A stretch of DNA of 64,000 bases from Rotaria sp. Silwood1 (Eukaryota > Rotifera > Eurotatoria > Philodinida > Philodinidae). The stretch lies in contig CAJNOP010000201.1 of assembly GCA_905250075.1 (NCBI GenBank), positions 220,088-284,087 of the forward strand, read 5' to 3'. The position numbers were made by a program, and so were the translations under genes. Under the pieces are notes generated by a model. It saw only the letters and a program-made list of their open reading frames with translations, ran no database searches and was not told the DNA's origin. This document shows, piece by piece, positions 14,201 through 26,412 of the stretch; position 1 is the stretch's first letter, and each line of letters begins with the position of its first letter.

Positions 14201-17200
14201 TCATTCAGAACCTGGTCCCATTGCTAAGGAGCTAAGGAAAAGCAAAATGTAGTCATTGGCATCTTCTCAGTCATTATAATGGCTAGAGATCTAAACACTT
14301 GTGTACACATATTCCATCAGACATGTACGTCAGCTGTATTATCCAGATCTTGTTTACTCGAGACGAAAACGAGTTATAATCAATGCGATGTATTTTTGCT
14401 CTAAGACCTATGACCTCAAAAGGCTGTCTATATATTTTACCGTGTTTCGTGTCATATATCGGATCAATTTTGAATATTTTCATACACAACATTAGTGAAG
14501 CATACGCTCTTTCATCATTCAAAAGATAACTTCATTTTCCCTAATCTTGTTATCTCTGAATCATCAACACTAATAAGATAATCCTTTGTATGTCATTACG
14601 TTCTAGTATAACATTTGATTCTGAAACTTGCAGAAAACAATAACATATGGAAAATGTTTCTCTAAAAGTTTCATAACAATTTATTAAACTAGCACTGAGT
14701 TACAGACCTTGAAAGGGTAATAGATGAGTTTTCTCACATCGATGATGAGAGTAAAATAACTATTATTCTAAGGCAGGCTAACGAATCTTCATCAAAATTT
14801 GTATAACTGATAGCTGAAATAGAGTGCTACATGATGATAGATCTGTCGAGTTACAACAATTGATTAATCACTTCTAAGTTAAGATTAAGAGAATCATATA
14901 GATCCTAACAAACAATAAACACTCTGGAAAGTATTTCGAGCCTTAGCATATTACGACAGAGAAACTACATTTGTATAGATATTCATATTCGATTAAAATC
15001 TGCATAGTGCATATAGTCTTGACTCAACAGCAATCAATCAATTGGTGAAATTTTTCTCATGAGATCAGAAAGAGGAAAGACTTTTGTTCAGAAGTTTATA
15101 TGTAAATTCTACAAAAATAATAACATTAGAAATGCTGTTATCAACAATTAGAAATTATTCTTGGAAAGAAATTCTAAACAAATATCAATTATTGCCTATC
15201 AGAATATTAGATATGATCGATACAGAATGGATTATTTATTTAAAAAAAAAACCAAATACTTACTAGGAATCTCAATTTCAACATCATAGCATATTTGTTC
15301 TTTAACATCACAAACTTTACAACTAGCATTATTAGCCATAAGTCGATTAAATTCATCATGTACTGGATCATCTGATCTCCATATTAATTGTTCATTACCA
15401 TCAAGTGGATATATTTGATATAAACGACATGGTATTGCAAATGCTGGTTGACGAATAAATTCTTGTGGTAATGGACGAATATTTGTTATAGAGATATTTT
15501 CTTGTTCACCAACATCAACAAAATAAATGCATACTTCAGTTTCATTAGAAGTAAAACCTTTAAAACACAAAATGAATCAAAATTACAAAAAAAAATCCAT
15601 AGAAAAAAAAAGCAAGATAGACCTAATATAGTAGCACGATGCCATATAGCATGATGATCTTGTGCAGCAACAGGTTGATAACGTATATATTGTGTAGATA
15701 ACGTTGTTGATTGATAATTTTGCATAGCACATTGTAATTCAACTTGAAACTATAATAAAATCATTATAATTTTTCACTTTTCAGTCAAATTTATTTGCTG
15801 CAAAAAGGATTCTATCAGATTAGATGATCTATTCAGAATAGAAAAACCAATATAGTATGTCCTGGTTTTATTTTCATAAGAATATAGACGACTATGGGTC
15901 CAAAGCATGATCAGTGATTGATCATTGTTTGTATTATTTTTAATAACAGAAATACAATTTTTCAATGATCTGTTCTCATTGTTACTAATGACGTGTTTTC
16001 GAGGGTGTCGATCATACAAGATGTAATCAGACGCCAACCTTTCTCAGATATTGCTCGAAGTCTAGCATTACGGAACACATTATTTGGAAGTTCTCCACAA
16101 TAGTTTTGACTTGAGAAATCTTCATTTTCTTTTGTTGTCGCATTGTATTAAGATATTTTCACTATCAAAAGTCGATTCCGAAGCGAAATAGACATGATAT
16201 TCGGAATCAACATTACAAGTAGCATCGAATAGCTAATATTTTAACGGAATATTTTCTTTCAACAAAATTTGACTTGGAGTGATTGACTGCAGCGTGAAAT
16301 ACAGGGAAAATGGTCTCGCGAAAACAGTACCGATCGAATTCTAGCGGGAAAAAAGTGTTTAGTTAAAATATGAGTTATTCGATGCTACTTGTTATGTTAA
16401 CTCTGCATATCATGTTTATTTCGTACTAAAACCGGCTTTGAACGTCAAAGATATCGATATACAATGCTAAAAAAAAAGAAAACACAGATCTCTCAAGGCT
16501 AAGCTATCCTGGGTGTTATACACTCATCTTGAAGAACTTCGAAATAATGTGTTTTATTATGATGCATCGTAGGCAATTTCTGAGACAGTTTATCATCTAG
16601 TCACATTTTCTATAATCAGTACTATTGAAGAGATGAAGATTTACCCTTAGTGAAAACTAGTGATAAATCATTGAAAAATCACATTTTTTTCCTGTTGAAA
16701 CTAGGATGATGAGAGATGTTAAGTAGATGAACTTGTAATCCTGGAATGTTTGCATAAAATCCTATGTAAGAAAATTTTTTTAACAGCAGATTTGATGAAG
16801 AATCATTAAACTCTATAAAATTTTTGGATTGTGCAGTCAAGTAGAATGGCACTGGTTCTTGTGAATGCCTGTACATGGTTCTATGAAGAACTTTGAAACC
16901 TTATATTATAGTATAGAACTCATAGAATCTAACTTCTGATAATCTGTTACATTACAGGTTTAGTAACAGCCATGGCACCATCAAACAATTACTTCCCGAA
17001 TGGAAAATTCTTTTGTTTCTTCTCAATACACATAAATAATGATACCGCATAATGATTCTGTATGATGCTAATCATATGCTGGAAGGAGATAATACTATTA
17101 TGTCTTAATGAAGATAGATAATCATAAACGTTAAAATCTCTGCTAAAACTCAAAACTTATACATATATATATATACATTCCCTGTCACCAACAGATTAAA

Positions 17201-17568
17201 GTCTTATGAAAATAAGATTTAATATATACCATTGGAATGCATCTCGACTCGCTCTACAACATGATCTATTTTGGTTTTTCAATTTTGAATAGATGATCTA
17301 ATTCGAGAAGGTCATTTTACTTGTGCATGAGTGTTAATCTTTTGTCGAAGATAAACATAAAATCGACTGGGACTTTGATAATAAAGAATTCGAACTTGAT
17401 TCGACTGAATGAAATCCAATTTTTCCATTGGAATAACTAGAAAAAAGAAAAAAAAAGCCGTTATAATAGATCAAAACAAAAAAACTTAATTCATATTAAC
17501 ATACATTTATGAATAGGCATATCATTATTTTGTAACGATATTTGATGCATTCGAGTTCGTTCTGTCAT
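2288..17568 (-). CDS. Multi-Tudor-domain protein with central RG/RGG region (20 exons, 1,689 aa)
   Basis: Exons read from high to low coordinates: 17568-17505, 17436-17321, 15749-15623, 15557-15264, 12950-12662, 11590-11544, 11493-11280, 11216-11063, 11004-10837, 10774-10749, 10698-10418, 9332-9246, 9193-9119, 9059-9030, 8980-8891, 8831-8715, 7478-6810, 6747-5887, 5252-4198, 2593-2288. Every junction keeps phase with GT-AG sites and the total, 5,070 nt, is divisible by three. Six Tudor cores are visible by their [FIV]xDxG-type strand: VDVGEQENI (about residue 115), LIDRGDEII (about 400), FIDFGDTID (about 905), FVDYGDTNI (about 1085), FLDYGNLDK (about 1320) and CIDYGNIIN (about 1490). Residues 590-800 are RG/RGG-rich, like the N-terminus of Vasa. 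Extended Tudor domains bind methylated arginines of Piwi proteins, so a role in germ granules or small-RNA silencing is likely. The N-terminal exon has no nearby splice acceptor upstream. The weakest splice site is the donor at 15622 (GTCTAT). Confidence 0.9.
8715..9332 (-). other. Cassette of five phase-1 symmetric RG-repeat micro-exons
   Basis: Five consecutive exons of the Tudor gene (87, 75, 30, 90 and 117 nt) are all multiples of three and all start and end after the first codon base. Most open with a codon completed by the previous exon followed by CGT or CGA (Arg), giving units such as DRGGF, NRTGGF and SRNEGF. The introns between them are only 49-59 bp. Any of these exons can be skipped without a frameshift, so alternative splicing could change the number of arginine-glycine sites. 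The pattern suggests growth by exon duplication. Confidence 0.8.
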
Positions 17569-18930
17569 TGCAAGTAACAAAAACAAGTTTTTTTTTTTTG
17601 TTTTTGAAATTAAACTTTATTTTCCGTTAACAGCTGTCTTTTATAAAATTAACGGATTTACCATGAATAATTATCCTTTTGACTGAATCAATGAAATCAG
17701 TCTAAAAAATAATTTTTCTACAAAAAATAAATAAATAAATAAATAATAATTTTTTTCATTATCTATTTTTTGAAATAAACAGACATCATAACCATTTGTA
17801 TCTAACGAATTTTATCTTTTTCTCCAAAATAGTTTTTTTTAATATCAATATAAAAAGATATTTCATTTTTAGCAAACAACAATTATTTGAAATATTTATT
17901 AATAAACTTAAGATTTATAAGGAACAAAACAAAACTCATTTATTTGCACGTATAAATTTTTTTTCATGAAGCATATTTCATGTTGAAATTTCAGTTAAAC
18001 ATTAATATGTTAAACACGTGTAAATGGCAAAAGAACGGAAAAAACCCACGTCACTGCTGGAAGAACAGAATAGGAATGTGTAACCAGTCAGTTCTTGGTA
18101 GTGAATCATAATAATTTACAAGCGCGACAATCGAGATGTCGTTTATAGTTGTATTAGTGAGAAAAAAATAACATTTACATAAATACAAGGAGTTCTAATA
18201 ATTGAAAAGAAAGTACAACAAAATGTCCAATACCCGCAGGGTGTTGGTCTTGCCCTTCGGGTACTATAGAAAAATCGATTTTATTTTTTTTATAAGAAAT
18301 GTGAGTTGAGGGGATAGAATTCGGCGTGAGCGGATTCCACCAAAAGTCAAATGTATCCTGATTTATCTTTCTTTTACAGCTATAAATAACCTTAGTTTCT
18401 TTATTGCTTTTATATTTCCATCAATATGATTGTTTTAATTATTGTCTATAATGTAAATATTTTTTTGTACACAAAATGTCTATTTTATTTAGAAAGTTTC
18501 CGATGATTGAATGTTACTGTTTCGAATTGGTTTGAGACTTCAACGACAAGGATGCTATTCATTATCAATTCTATTTCATTTTTTTCTTTGAAATTGATTC
18601 GTCTGATAATTCAACATTGCCACTGCAATCGTTTGCTGTTTAAATGAATATGTGAATTAGTTTCTGCTTTTTGTGTGATAGACATTTTGCTTGATTCTGT
18701 AAATATGATATTTTCTTTTATTTTTCTTTTGAACGATCATAGTTAAGACATGGTTATAACATTATAGATTGACGAAAGAGCACATTGTTCATCCATTAGT
18801 AACTAGAACTTCACTTTCTCTTTTGACTAGGCTATTCTTTCTTTTGTACAATGATGCCAATAAATATAGAAAACCAATGAATCTACATACATAAGAATAT
18901 ACGTCACGATTCTTTTCAAATATGAATTGA
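17569..18930. other. Intergenic sequence upstream of the Tudor gene
   Basis: Presumed 5' flank and promoter region of the Tudor gene on the minus strand. It holds an (AAAT)n microsatellite at about 17727-17748 and a GC-rich hairpin at about 18232-18263. No coding segment was recognised. Confidence 0.5.
18232..18263. repeat. GC-rich hairpin in AT-rich DNA
   Basis: TACCCGCAGGG and CCCTTCGGGTA face each other across about 10 bases. They form an 11-bp stem with one mismatch. The base composition stands out sharply from the surroundings. It could be a short element core or a structured RNA or regulatory site upstream of the Tudor gene. Confidence 0.5.
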
Positions 18931-19430
18931 CTGAACGCCCGATTTCTTGATATACCCAATGAAATCTTGCTTATGATTTTCAAAAAACTCCATAATATTG
19001 ATCTTCTCTATGTGCTATTTGATATAAATAATGAAAGACTTAACCTTTTGTTACAAGACAAGATCTTCAACAATACTCTCAATTTCATATCAAGATTTAC
19101 CGATGATAATTATCCAACTTGTGACCAAATAGTTGATCGATTTTGCTTTGATATATTATCAAAAGTACATCACAATGTGAAATGTTTGATTCTTGATTCA
19201 TTATATATGTAGCGTATTCTTTTTGCTGTCGATTATTCTTATTTTACTGATCTAAAACTGTTCAATTTATTTTAAGGGTTGAAAATTCCTTGACTCAGTC
19301 ATTCAATAATCTAATAAAGAAGTATTGCAAAGAAACAATTACAAGTTATATTTATTTTTTAGATGAATTACCTTTTCAACATATTTTTAAACAACAAATA
19401 TAGATATTGATTCAATGATTGTGCACAATA
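18931..19430 (+). pseudogene. F-box protein fragment, bdelloid-type family (pseudogene)
   Basis: The open frame from 18931 begins LNARFLDIPNEILLMIFKKL and continues through HNIDLLYVLFDINNERLNLL, a recognisable F-box (LPxEILxxIF...). It then runs through FCFDILSKVHHNVKCLILD, typical of the leucine-rich follow-on region of a large family I associate with bdelloid rotifers. A TAG at 19210-19212 interrupts it. The same frame resumes with RILFAVDYSYFTDLKLFNLF before another stop, and family-like DELPFQHIFKQQI is readable around 19360-19400 in a shifted frame. A TGA directly precedes the F-box at 18928-18930, so no start codon of its own is visible. Intact members would be substrate adaptors of SCF ubiquitin ligases. 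This copy is a 5'-truncated, multiply broken relic. Confidence 0.75.
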
Positions 19431-22400
19431 CAGTGAGTTTATGCTTTATTGTATAAACATTTAAGAATATATTTGACGAAATTATTTTTACTAATATAAT
19501 AAAATAGTTTCTTTCTATTTTCTCCAAATTTATTGTTTTCTATTTGGTCAAAGTTTAGGAATAGAATCTAGAGTCATATGATACAAATTTATATCCTGTC
19601 TCGAATCCTGTTTGTATTGTTGAAAGAAGAACAAGTGACTCAATGCACAAAGTGTAGCAAACGACTTATTGCTTTTCACTCGCTAAGTTTCCATGACGAA
19701 TTCTTCTTTTCTATACATTTATCATAATTCAAGTCAGCCACTTGTTCTCCATAGGTAATCAGCATTTAACAATAAGAAAAAAGTTGTTGATATCATGAGA
19801 ATGATGCAAGTGTCGACATGTGAAAATTCCTTTTTCAAAAATTCGATTTCATTCGGCGTCCATAAAAAAATGAAAAATAATAATTAAAAGTTAAGTTTTC
19901 ATGACTAGTCATGTATGATTCTATCTGAAAAAGATTATTTATATTTCAGATGCTATATACAATAGATTATTTGTATTGTAATAGTTGGTCCATATTCATT
20001 ATCTCTTAATTTATTAACTTAACATAACTGAAATTTGTTATGATTTTCACTAGAGAAGTCTACGATTTCGAAATAATAAATATCTTATTGTATCGCGTTC
20101 TGAATATATCTGTGTTCGTTCAGTCAACTAGCTATTCTACTTGGGCTTATATTCATCTGATAGTCTAGTTCTTTTTTCTGTTATTTACTAAAATATTAAG
20201 ATATATCTTAGCAATAAAATTAGTAAAATATGCAATATTTGTTGATATAAGAATTAAACATATTCGAGACATTGTTTTTTTTCTAGATGGTTCCAAGATT
20301 CGTTTTTTCGTCCTGAAATTATCAGAATAATCCCACAGAACTCTAATATAAATAAATTGTTTTTAGTCATGATATCTTAACATTGTATATTTTACAGACT
20401 AGAAGAAGTTAAAAATAAGCAGTCTTTTAAAGAATGTGGTCAAAACATGAGAAGCGTTCTATATGATTTATAAATTGAGGTTGACAATGAGACTTGATAT
20501 GTTAGTAAAATATGTTAATATTTTTTATATTCAATATTCATATTTTATTTATCGTTTTCGAGAGACTATGGACTATACACAAAATAATATCCACAATCGT
20601 ATTAGAATCGAGAAATTTTTTCCATTAAAAAAAAAATTTAAAAGTTAAACTGTTATTCATCTGATTAGTGTCACATATTTAGTCTTGAGTTTTAATTTTA
20701 TTTTTTTTTCCAGAGATTTTTGACATCTTTTGAATCTTTTTAAAAAAAAGTTGTCAAATATAACTAATTGATATTCATTAATGAATTATAACAGTTTCAC
20801 AGAAAAATATGGATCTTTTTAACGATAAAAATTCAAGAGTATAGACCGACTTCGTAGTATTCCTATGTTTTCGAATCATAGCTATAAGGCACAATATTTA
20901 AGAAATTTCTCTATATTCCTATATGTTTTCAGAAAGCAAATATTTTTTCCAAAAGAGATTAGTATTTCTTAGAAAAAAAGCTACTCAAAGCATTGATATA
21001 AATATTATTAGGGTTTATAAAAAGATGTATGGATGACAGCGACTGAATGTTTGTGATTTTCGTTAAGATACTGAATAAAATATGGAGTTATTGATCCTTT
21101 TATTTGCCAAAGATTTTCACAGAAGATGTACGATATTTTTATAAAATATGATTTAACCAAAGTATGGAAGTATTGGTGTAGAAGTTTGACTGGTCTTCTT
21201 CACAATGAACAAATAACAGATTCCAAACAATAAACAGAATCTTCAATGTTGAGATTAACCTATTTTAGGAAATTTTTCTTAATAGAATGTAAGAATTTAT
21301 GTTTTTACCATATTCAATATTCTAACGCACAAGATACGATTCGACTTGACTGCATACTGTCCTATTCAGAAAATTAGAGTACAAGCAAAATCACTTTGTC
21401 GCTTAGCTGTTTACTTTGTTTCCTTGCAACAGAGTGCGAAGGGTACAGAAGTTATGTCCACCCTCTTATCAGGAATATTGAGGATATATTAGCAGAATAC
21501 CTCTCTTATCTCTTAAATTGTGTCACATGAATAATTATAGTAGCCCCCTCCTATGAACAACGACAGATACATCGATAAAAAAATATCTATTACAGGACCA
21601 AAGTGAATCACAACTAAATTTAAGAGAAGCGTTCATTGCACTATTTTCCACTCACTGTAATGTATAAAGACGAACATCTTGGGTTATAGATGTGCATCAA
21701 TTGTAGGTGAGAATTGATAAACCAAAACATGTCAATGAGTTTCGTCGTTTACGAAATTAGTAACTTCATCGCGTTTCACAATCTTATCTTACTGGTATTT
21801 TGTTTATAGTTTGTAATATTTACATATGTTTTGATTATATACTTTCACTTTTGTGAAATGCTACAATAGTAATGAAACAACATATAATTTATATTGTAAA
21901 TAAAAACTGTTTTTTCTAAGTTAGTATTCGGTTTTATTTTTGTTTGTAATAAATTAATTATTTGTATATGTCAGAAATTTGGAAAAGAAATCAATTTTAA
22001 TTCGTCAGACAGCATGGAGAAAAAGTGCCGACAATGAGGAATGCTATTGCAGGTTCATCGGATCTCTAAGGAAGAGTTTTAAGTAAAACCAATGTCATGC
22101 ATATTTTATATACAGATATAGAAAATCCTATATCAATGGTGCTTGTGAATTTCTATGCATTTCTATTATCTCATGGAGTAGTGCTATGAGGCCAAACTAT
22201 AGATAAGATCATAAAAGGATATGTGATAGTCTCATTTAAATCCAGTTTTGATCTTGATCAATCAACGTCAGTCGAATATGTTGATGTTTTTTAACATTAC
22301 TATGTGAAACTAATAGGACATGCAGAATAAAAAATTCTAAGGATTAAACTAATACGCATTTGGGATTGATTCATCATTTGATCGGGTATATGGACAAAAG

Positions 22401-23715
22401 TTTTTTGATATCTAACAAGAGGTCGATTTTAACTTCATATTATGAATCTATGTGCTTTCGATATGATATGAGGCGTGGAATTTTGTCGAAAGGGAACAAG
22501 TTTGTATAGAACAAAGATTAATTAGAAGAAACATTGCATCCACAAGATCTAATGAAATCAATTTAAGACATAGGATAATTACTGGCTGATGAAGTTATTT
22601 AGAAAACATGTTTGAAAAGACTTACAGATACATTAAGAGAATATACCTCAAACGAGCTATTATAAAAAAAATAATAATGATAACGAATCAAGCGATTTTG
22701 CTGTCTACCCTTGTGATTTGAACCGGACAAAAACTGGAGGCGAACCAATCTTTATTTAATATTCAACAAAAGAACAATGAATAAATCTTTTTGACACGTA
22801 TAAAAAAAATTGAGTCTATACTTTCAAACACAAGTTGGATCTTCGTATTCATACATGTTTTCTTCAAAGTACACCACATACGTGAATAGCATTCTTGAAC
22901 AAAAGAATATAGATAAAGGATTATCATTAATAGCTGATTACAGAGTTTTACTTTTATAAGATTTAGCCTTTTCAAGCCTCTTAATATTCAATTTCATAGG
23001 TTTCTTTTTGCTTGTTGAATTTGGTAATATTCATTCTGATTCTAGTTGATTATTTGAACAGTTAATTGTTCATTTTGTTCTTCTTATTGTTTTATCTAAA
23101 ACAAGACTTTTGATAATAGGATTTATAAAGTAGAATTTTATTTCTCGTTCAGGGTATAGTTGTGCTGTAGGTACCCCTTCTAGTAATACTCACATCAGCA
23201 TCCACATGCTACACTCAAACCCACTCATATCCCGTACCCTAGTTTGCATGATTCCAAATGGAGACAAAAAGCTTGTTAGCACAGCCCCTTTGGAGCTGAA
23301 ATGTGGAACTCACATATATTCATTAGTTTCATTATACTAATCACAAAATACACACTGTTTAAATTCTCTAAAACAACGATAGTTCTTTTCTAATGGTAAT
23401 CAATTTTCAGCAAATGCTATCTTTTTGATTTTTATACCTTGAACAGAAAAATTTTATTTTTTTTGGTGGAGTTGCTATGGTCTGTAATGGGAAGCCTGCG
23501 TTACTATGTATCTGTAATGAAGAGGAGGAAGGGAAGCCGCGAAAACTTGAGCTTCAAACTTGCATTCACAATTTTCTTCGAAAATAGGTGTAAGTTTCAC
23601 AGAAGTATTTATTAGGAGTAATGATCTTCGAGGTAATTATTGTTAGCAACTTCAACAAACTTTTTGAACGTCGAGAAGAAAGCTAATTACTGATTAGATA
23701 GCGCTAAACTCGTGC
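19431..23715. other. Long intergenic region, no gene seen
   Basis: About 4.3 kb of AT-rich DNA with only short random-looking open frames. An AC-rich degenerate stretch at about 23190-23230 resembles the single arms of the GT/AC-rich palindromes seen further right. Nothing else was recognised. Confidence 0.5.
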
Positions 23716-24558
23716 ATGTCTCTCGGTATGAATGATTATTCACCAACTGAGGAGAATAATAAAAACTTACGTAAACTGTGTTCAGGTATTGTCAAAACAA
23801 CATACAAGTGTCCGAACACATGGTTTATCTTTAGTTATTCATTTTATTCTTTCGATCGCTCTACATATTTGTTTCATCATGTGCAGCTTAATCGTGAAAG
23901 AAACATTTTGTATGAGTAACAGTCTGCATATGGCATACATTTTCATTATGGAAATTCTTTATTTTGATCAATAGCTGATAACATCGAATGCCAATGTTGC
24001 ATAGCTAACTAACATGTCTTTTGTGTTGTTTTAGCGGCAGAATTTCGATGATGTAGTTGATGTTCCTGTCTCTAAATCTCTTCCAGTACAAATGCTACCC
24101 TTACAAATGCAACAAAATTCTATTGTATTAAGAAGCAAATATGAAAAATTTTCATATCCATTTTATCACACTTCCTTTAATTACATCTGTCATGCCAAGA
24201 GAAGTTTTGGATATCTGAATGGTTTATGGCTTGTATTTTAACCATCGTCTTGCTCATATCGGTGAGAATAATTTGGTTTAATTTGGTATTATTTTCAAGA
24301 TGGTTCACGATAGCAATAATTGCAACGGTATAGATTATTTCAATATACAACAAATGATCATGACCTATATCGCATGTTTCTTTGTATTATCGACGATAGC
24401 GCTGACGACCCTAGTCCACTTCCTCCAGCAAAACCTTCGAAGAATCTCTGTGAAGACTATCTGGAAACTTTTCAGAGGCAGTGGACTAGGGTTACATTTG
24501 AACGCGTTTTTATGATTAACCTGAATAAAAGCGATAAAATCGATGTAAATAAATAGAT
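23716..24558 (+). other. Unrecognised open segments, possible gene relic
   Basis: Three open segments follow one another on the plus strand: 23716-23919, 24035-24241 (behind an acceptor-like TTTTAG at 24031-24034) and 24320-24556. The third translates to a plausible soluble sequence containing PSPLPPAKPSKNLCEDYLET and ending in SDKIDVNK. I recognise no family, and no consistent splice model joins the pieces. Within the last segment a 12-bp perfect inverted pair (CCCTAGTCCACT at about 24408, AGTGGACTAGGG at about 24480) flanks about 60 bp. It may be a hypothetical gene, a relic or chance. Confidence 0.2.
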
Positions 24559-24708
24559 ACTCACCCTTGAATACGTTGCTAAAATAAATCTAAATAAAAG
24601 AAATTATTTAGCTTTTTACAATAAATACTTGCCATTGACTCTGTTGTTTCGATAGTTCATATTATAAAGATTTCTGTTTACCGCTTTAGAATTATATATA
24701 AATCTATA

Positions 24709-25649
24709 GGACAGGACTTTTTTATTCACTATTTAAATAAAAGATGCCAGAATGACTGTTATTCATTACTCGAAACAAACGAAACATAGAGAAAATAAAA
24801 TGAATCATGAGTGAGATTCGAATTCAAGTAGTATTACAACTATTTATAGTAACTAGCGAGATATAGCTTTAATTCAGACTCAAACGCGCAATGTGAACAT
24901 TTATTTTCATCCCTTTCGAATGATATTATGAATAGAGACTTCGTTGTACAAAGACTAACTCTAATCGACTGCGATACTTGAGCATTTGAAAATATACCTG
25001 TCTATTGCTGTTGAATTGAATCACATATAATTATATATTAATAAATATGGCAAAACATTTTTATTCATTATTCGAATAAAAGATACTAAAACAGCTATTA
25101 TTCATCAGACAAAAATATTTTAAAAAATGGATATTGAATTTGAATCTCAGTTAAGACTATGTCTCGATAGCTTAGTTTGAAATAGCGTCTGGCTAGTTAT
25201 CAGTTGTAAGATACTACCTGAATTCGCATTTCAGTCGATACTCCTTTTCTTTTCTTTATTTTTCATTCTTTTCAAGTGATGGATAGTAGCTGTTCTATCA
25301 TGTTTTATTTGAATAATGGATAAAAAAGTTCTGTCATGTACATTAATATATAATTGTCTATGATTTAATTCAACAGCAATAGACAGGTATATTTTCAAAT
25401 GCTCCAGTATCGCAGTCGATTAAAGTTAGTCTTTGTACAACGAAGTCTCTATTCGTAACATCATTCGAAAAAAATTAAAATAAATGTTCGCACTGCGCGT
25501 TTGAATCTGAATTAAAGCTGTATTTCGCTAGTTGCCAGTTGTAATACTACCTGAATCCGAATATCACTCATGATTCATTTTATTTTCTCAATGTTTTATT
25601 CTTTTCGAGCAATGAATAACAGTCATTCTACCATCTTTTATTTCAATAC
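24709..25649. mobile_element. Nested foldback (MITE-like) element with tRNA-like core
   Basis: The region is palindromic about position 25190. The left arm (about 24709-25047) matches the reverse complement of the right arm (about 25337-25649), for example the 24934-25020 block against 25360-25450. Inside lies a second unit (25049-25336) whose own terminal inverted repeats (GGCAAAACATTTTTATTCAT and its partner) resemble the outer left terminus (GGACAGGACTTTTTTATTCA). It looks like one copy of a terminal-inverted-repeat element nested in, or duplicated inside, another. No transposase frame is present, so it is non-autonomous. The arms are diverged, so it is not recent. Confidence 0.8.
25161..25241 (+). 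pseudogene. tRNA-Thr(AGT)-like sequence inside the foldback element
   Basis: The sequence starts GTCTCGATAGCTTAGTTTGA, which fits an acceptor strand followed by a pol III A box (TRGCNNAGY). The anticodon arm reads CTGG-CTAGTTA-TCAG, giving a 7-base loop with AGT at the anticodon position. The T arm CTGAA-TTCGCAT-TTCAG pairs perfectly around a TTCRNAT loop. The ends GTCTCGA and TCGATAC pair at 6 of 7 positions. The region between the anticodon and T arms is too long (about 14 nt) for a normal class I tRNA, and a T-rich terminator-like tract follows. It is best read as a tRNA-derived relic or SINE-like head. Diverged relatives sit in both outer arms (about 24790-24880 reversed, 25500-25590 forward). 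Confidence 0.6.
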
Positions 25650-26404
25650 CGCCGACACCCTCTCTTTAGGTTAGTGATTACCTTGAATGCTTCTTTATAC
25701 AGCCTCTTGTACCTTTTCATAAATGCTTGGCAGATTTGTTGATCGTGATGGGTTTTCTTTGATACCATTTTGATAATCGATTAAAAGGTTGTTTGAAAGT
25801 GTATAGGAAATTTATGTGCTCTTACGAAGATTTCATAAAGGGAAAGAAAATATGTTTTTTATACATTTGATTTTCAGAAATCCTTTAAAGGTTTATTGCT
25901 GTATCGGTTTTTTACGTCGTGCTTACATGATTGGATATGAATAAATCTATAGAGAAAAGATCGTATAAGTATTCGGCAGAGTATATGGACTGTATTCATA
26001 CACATATAACGCTGCTCAAGTAGTCAACCAAGTAATTTGAGTACTGATGCTGGCAAGTCCTACTTGCTCAATGAGTATTTTCATAAGGATAGTTCTGTTT
26101 TGTTCATCGTTGTATTATTTCTGTTAACTTTCGCATTCGTATCAAGGACCGTCCATGTAGTCATCTATTCTTTGTATGATAGTGTCACTTTTCTCGTTCA
26201 CTCATAGTAGTAACTGATTCTTTTTTCGTTGCATTTTTATTTTTATTTATACGTTGCTTGACATATTCTTTGGCCACTTATTAATTGTTTTTCGTATAGT
26301 CACTTAAGAGTAGATACAGTTGATAGAGCGGTAACCTATATGATTTATTGAGTACTAGTCAATCTTGAAATTTTTAGTAGTCTCATAGAAATCCTTTTAC
26401 TCGG
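25650..26404. other. Intergenic sequence, nothing recognised
   Basis: No open frame of note and no repeat structure noticed between the foldback element and the first hAT-type element. Confidence 0.5.
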
Positions 26405-26412
26405 ATAAAGAC
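26405..26412. repeat. Left 8-bp target-site duplication (ATAAAGAC) of the short hAT-type MITE
   Basis: Perfect copy of 26606-26613 on the other side of the element. Eight base pairs is diagnostic for hAT-superfamily insertion. Confidence 0.9.

Noticed and set aside
15774-16037. 87-codon minus-strand open frame between Tudor exons
   Set aside because: The flanking exons (17436-17321 and 15749-15623) join directly in phase and give a continuous Tudor domain, so this lies in an intron.
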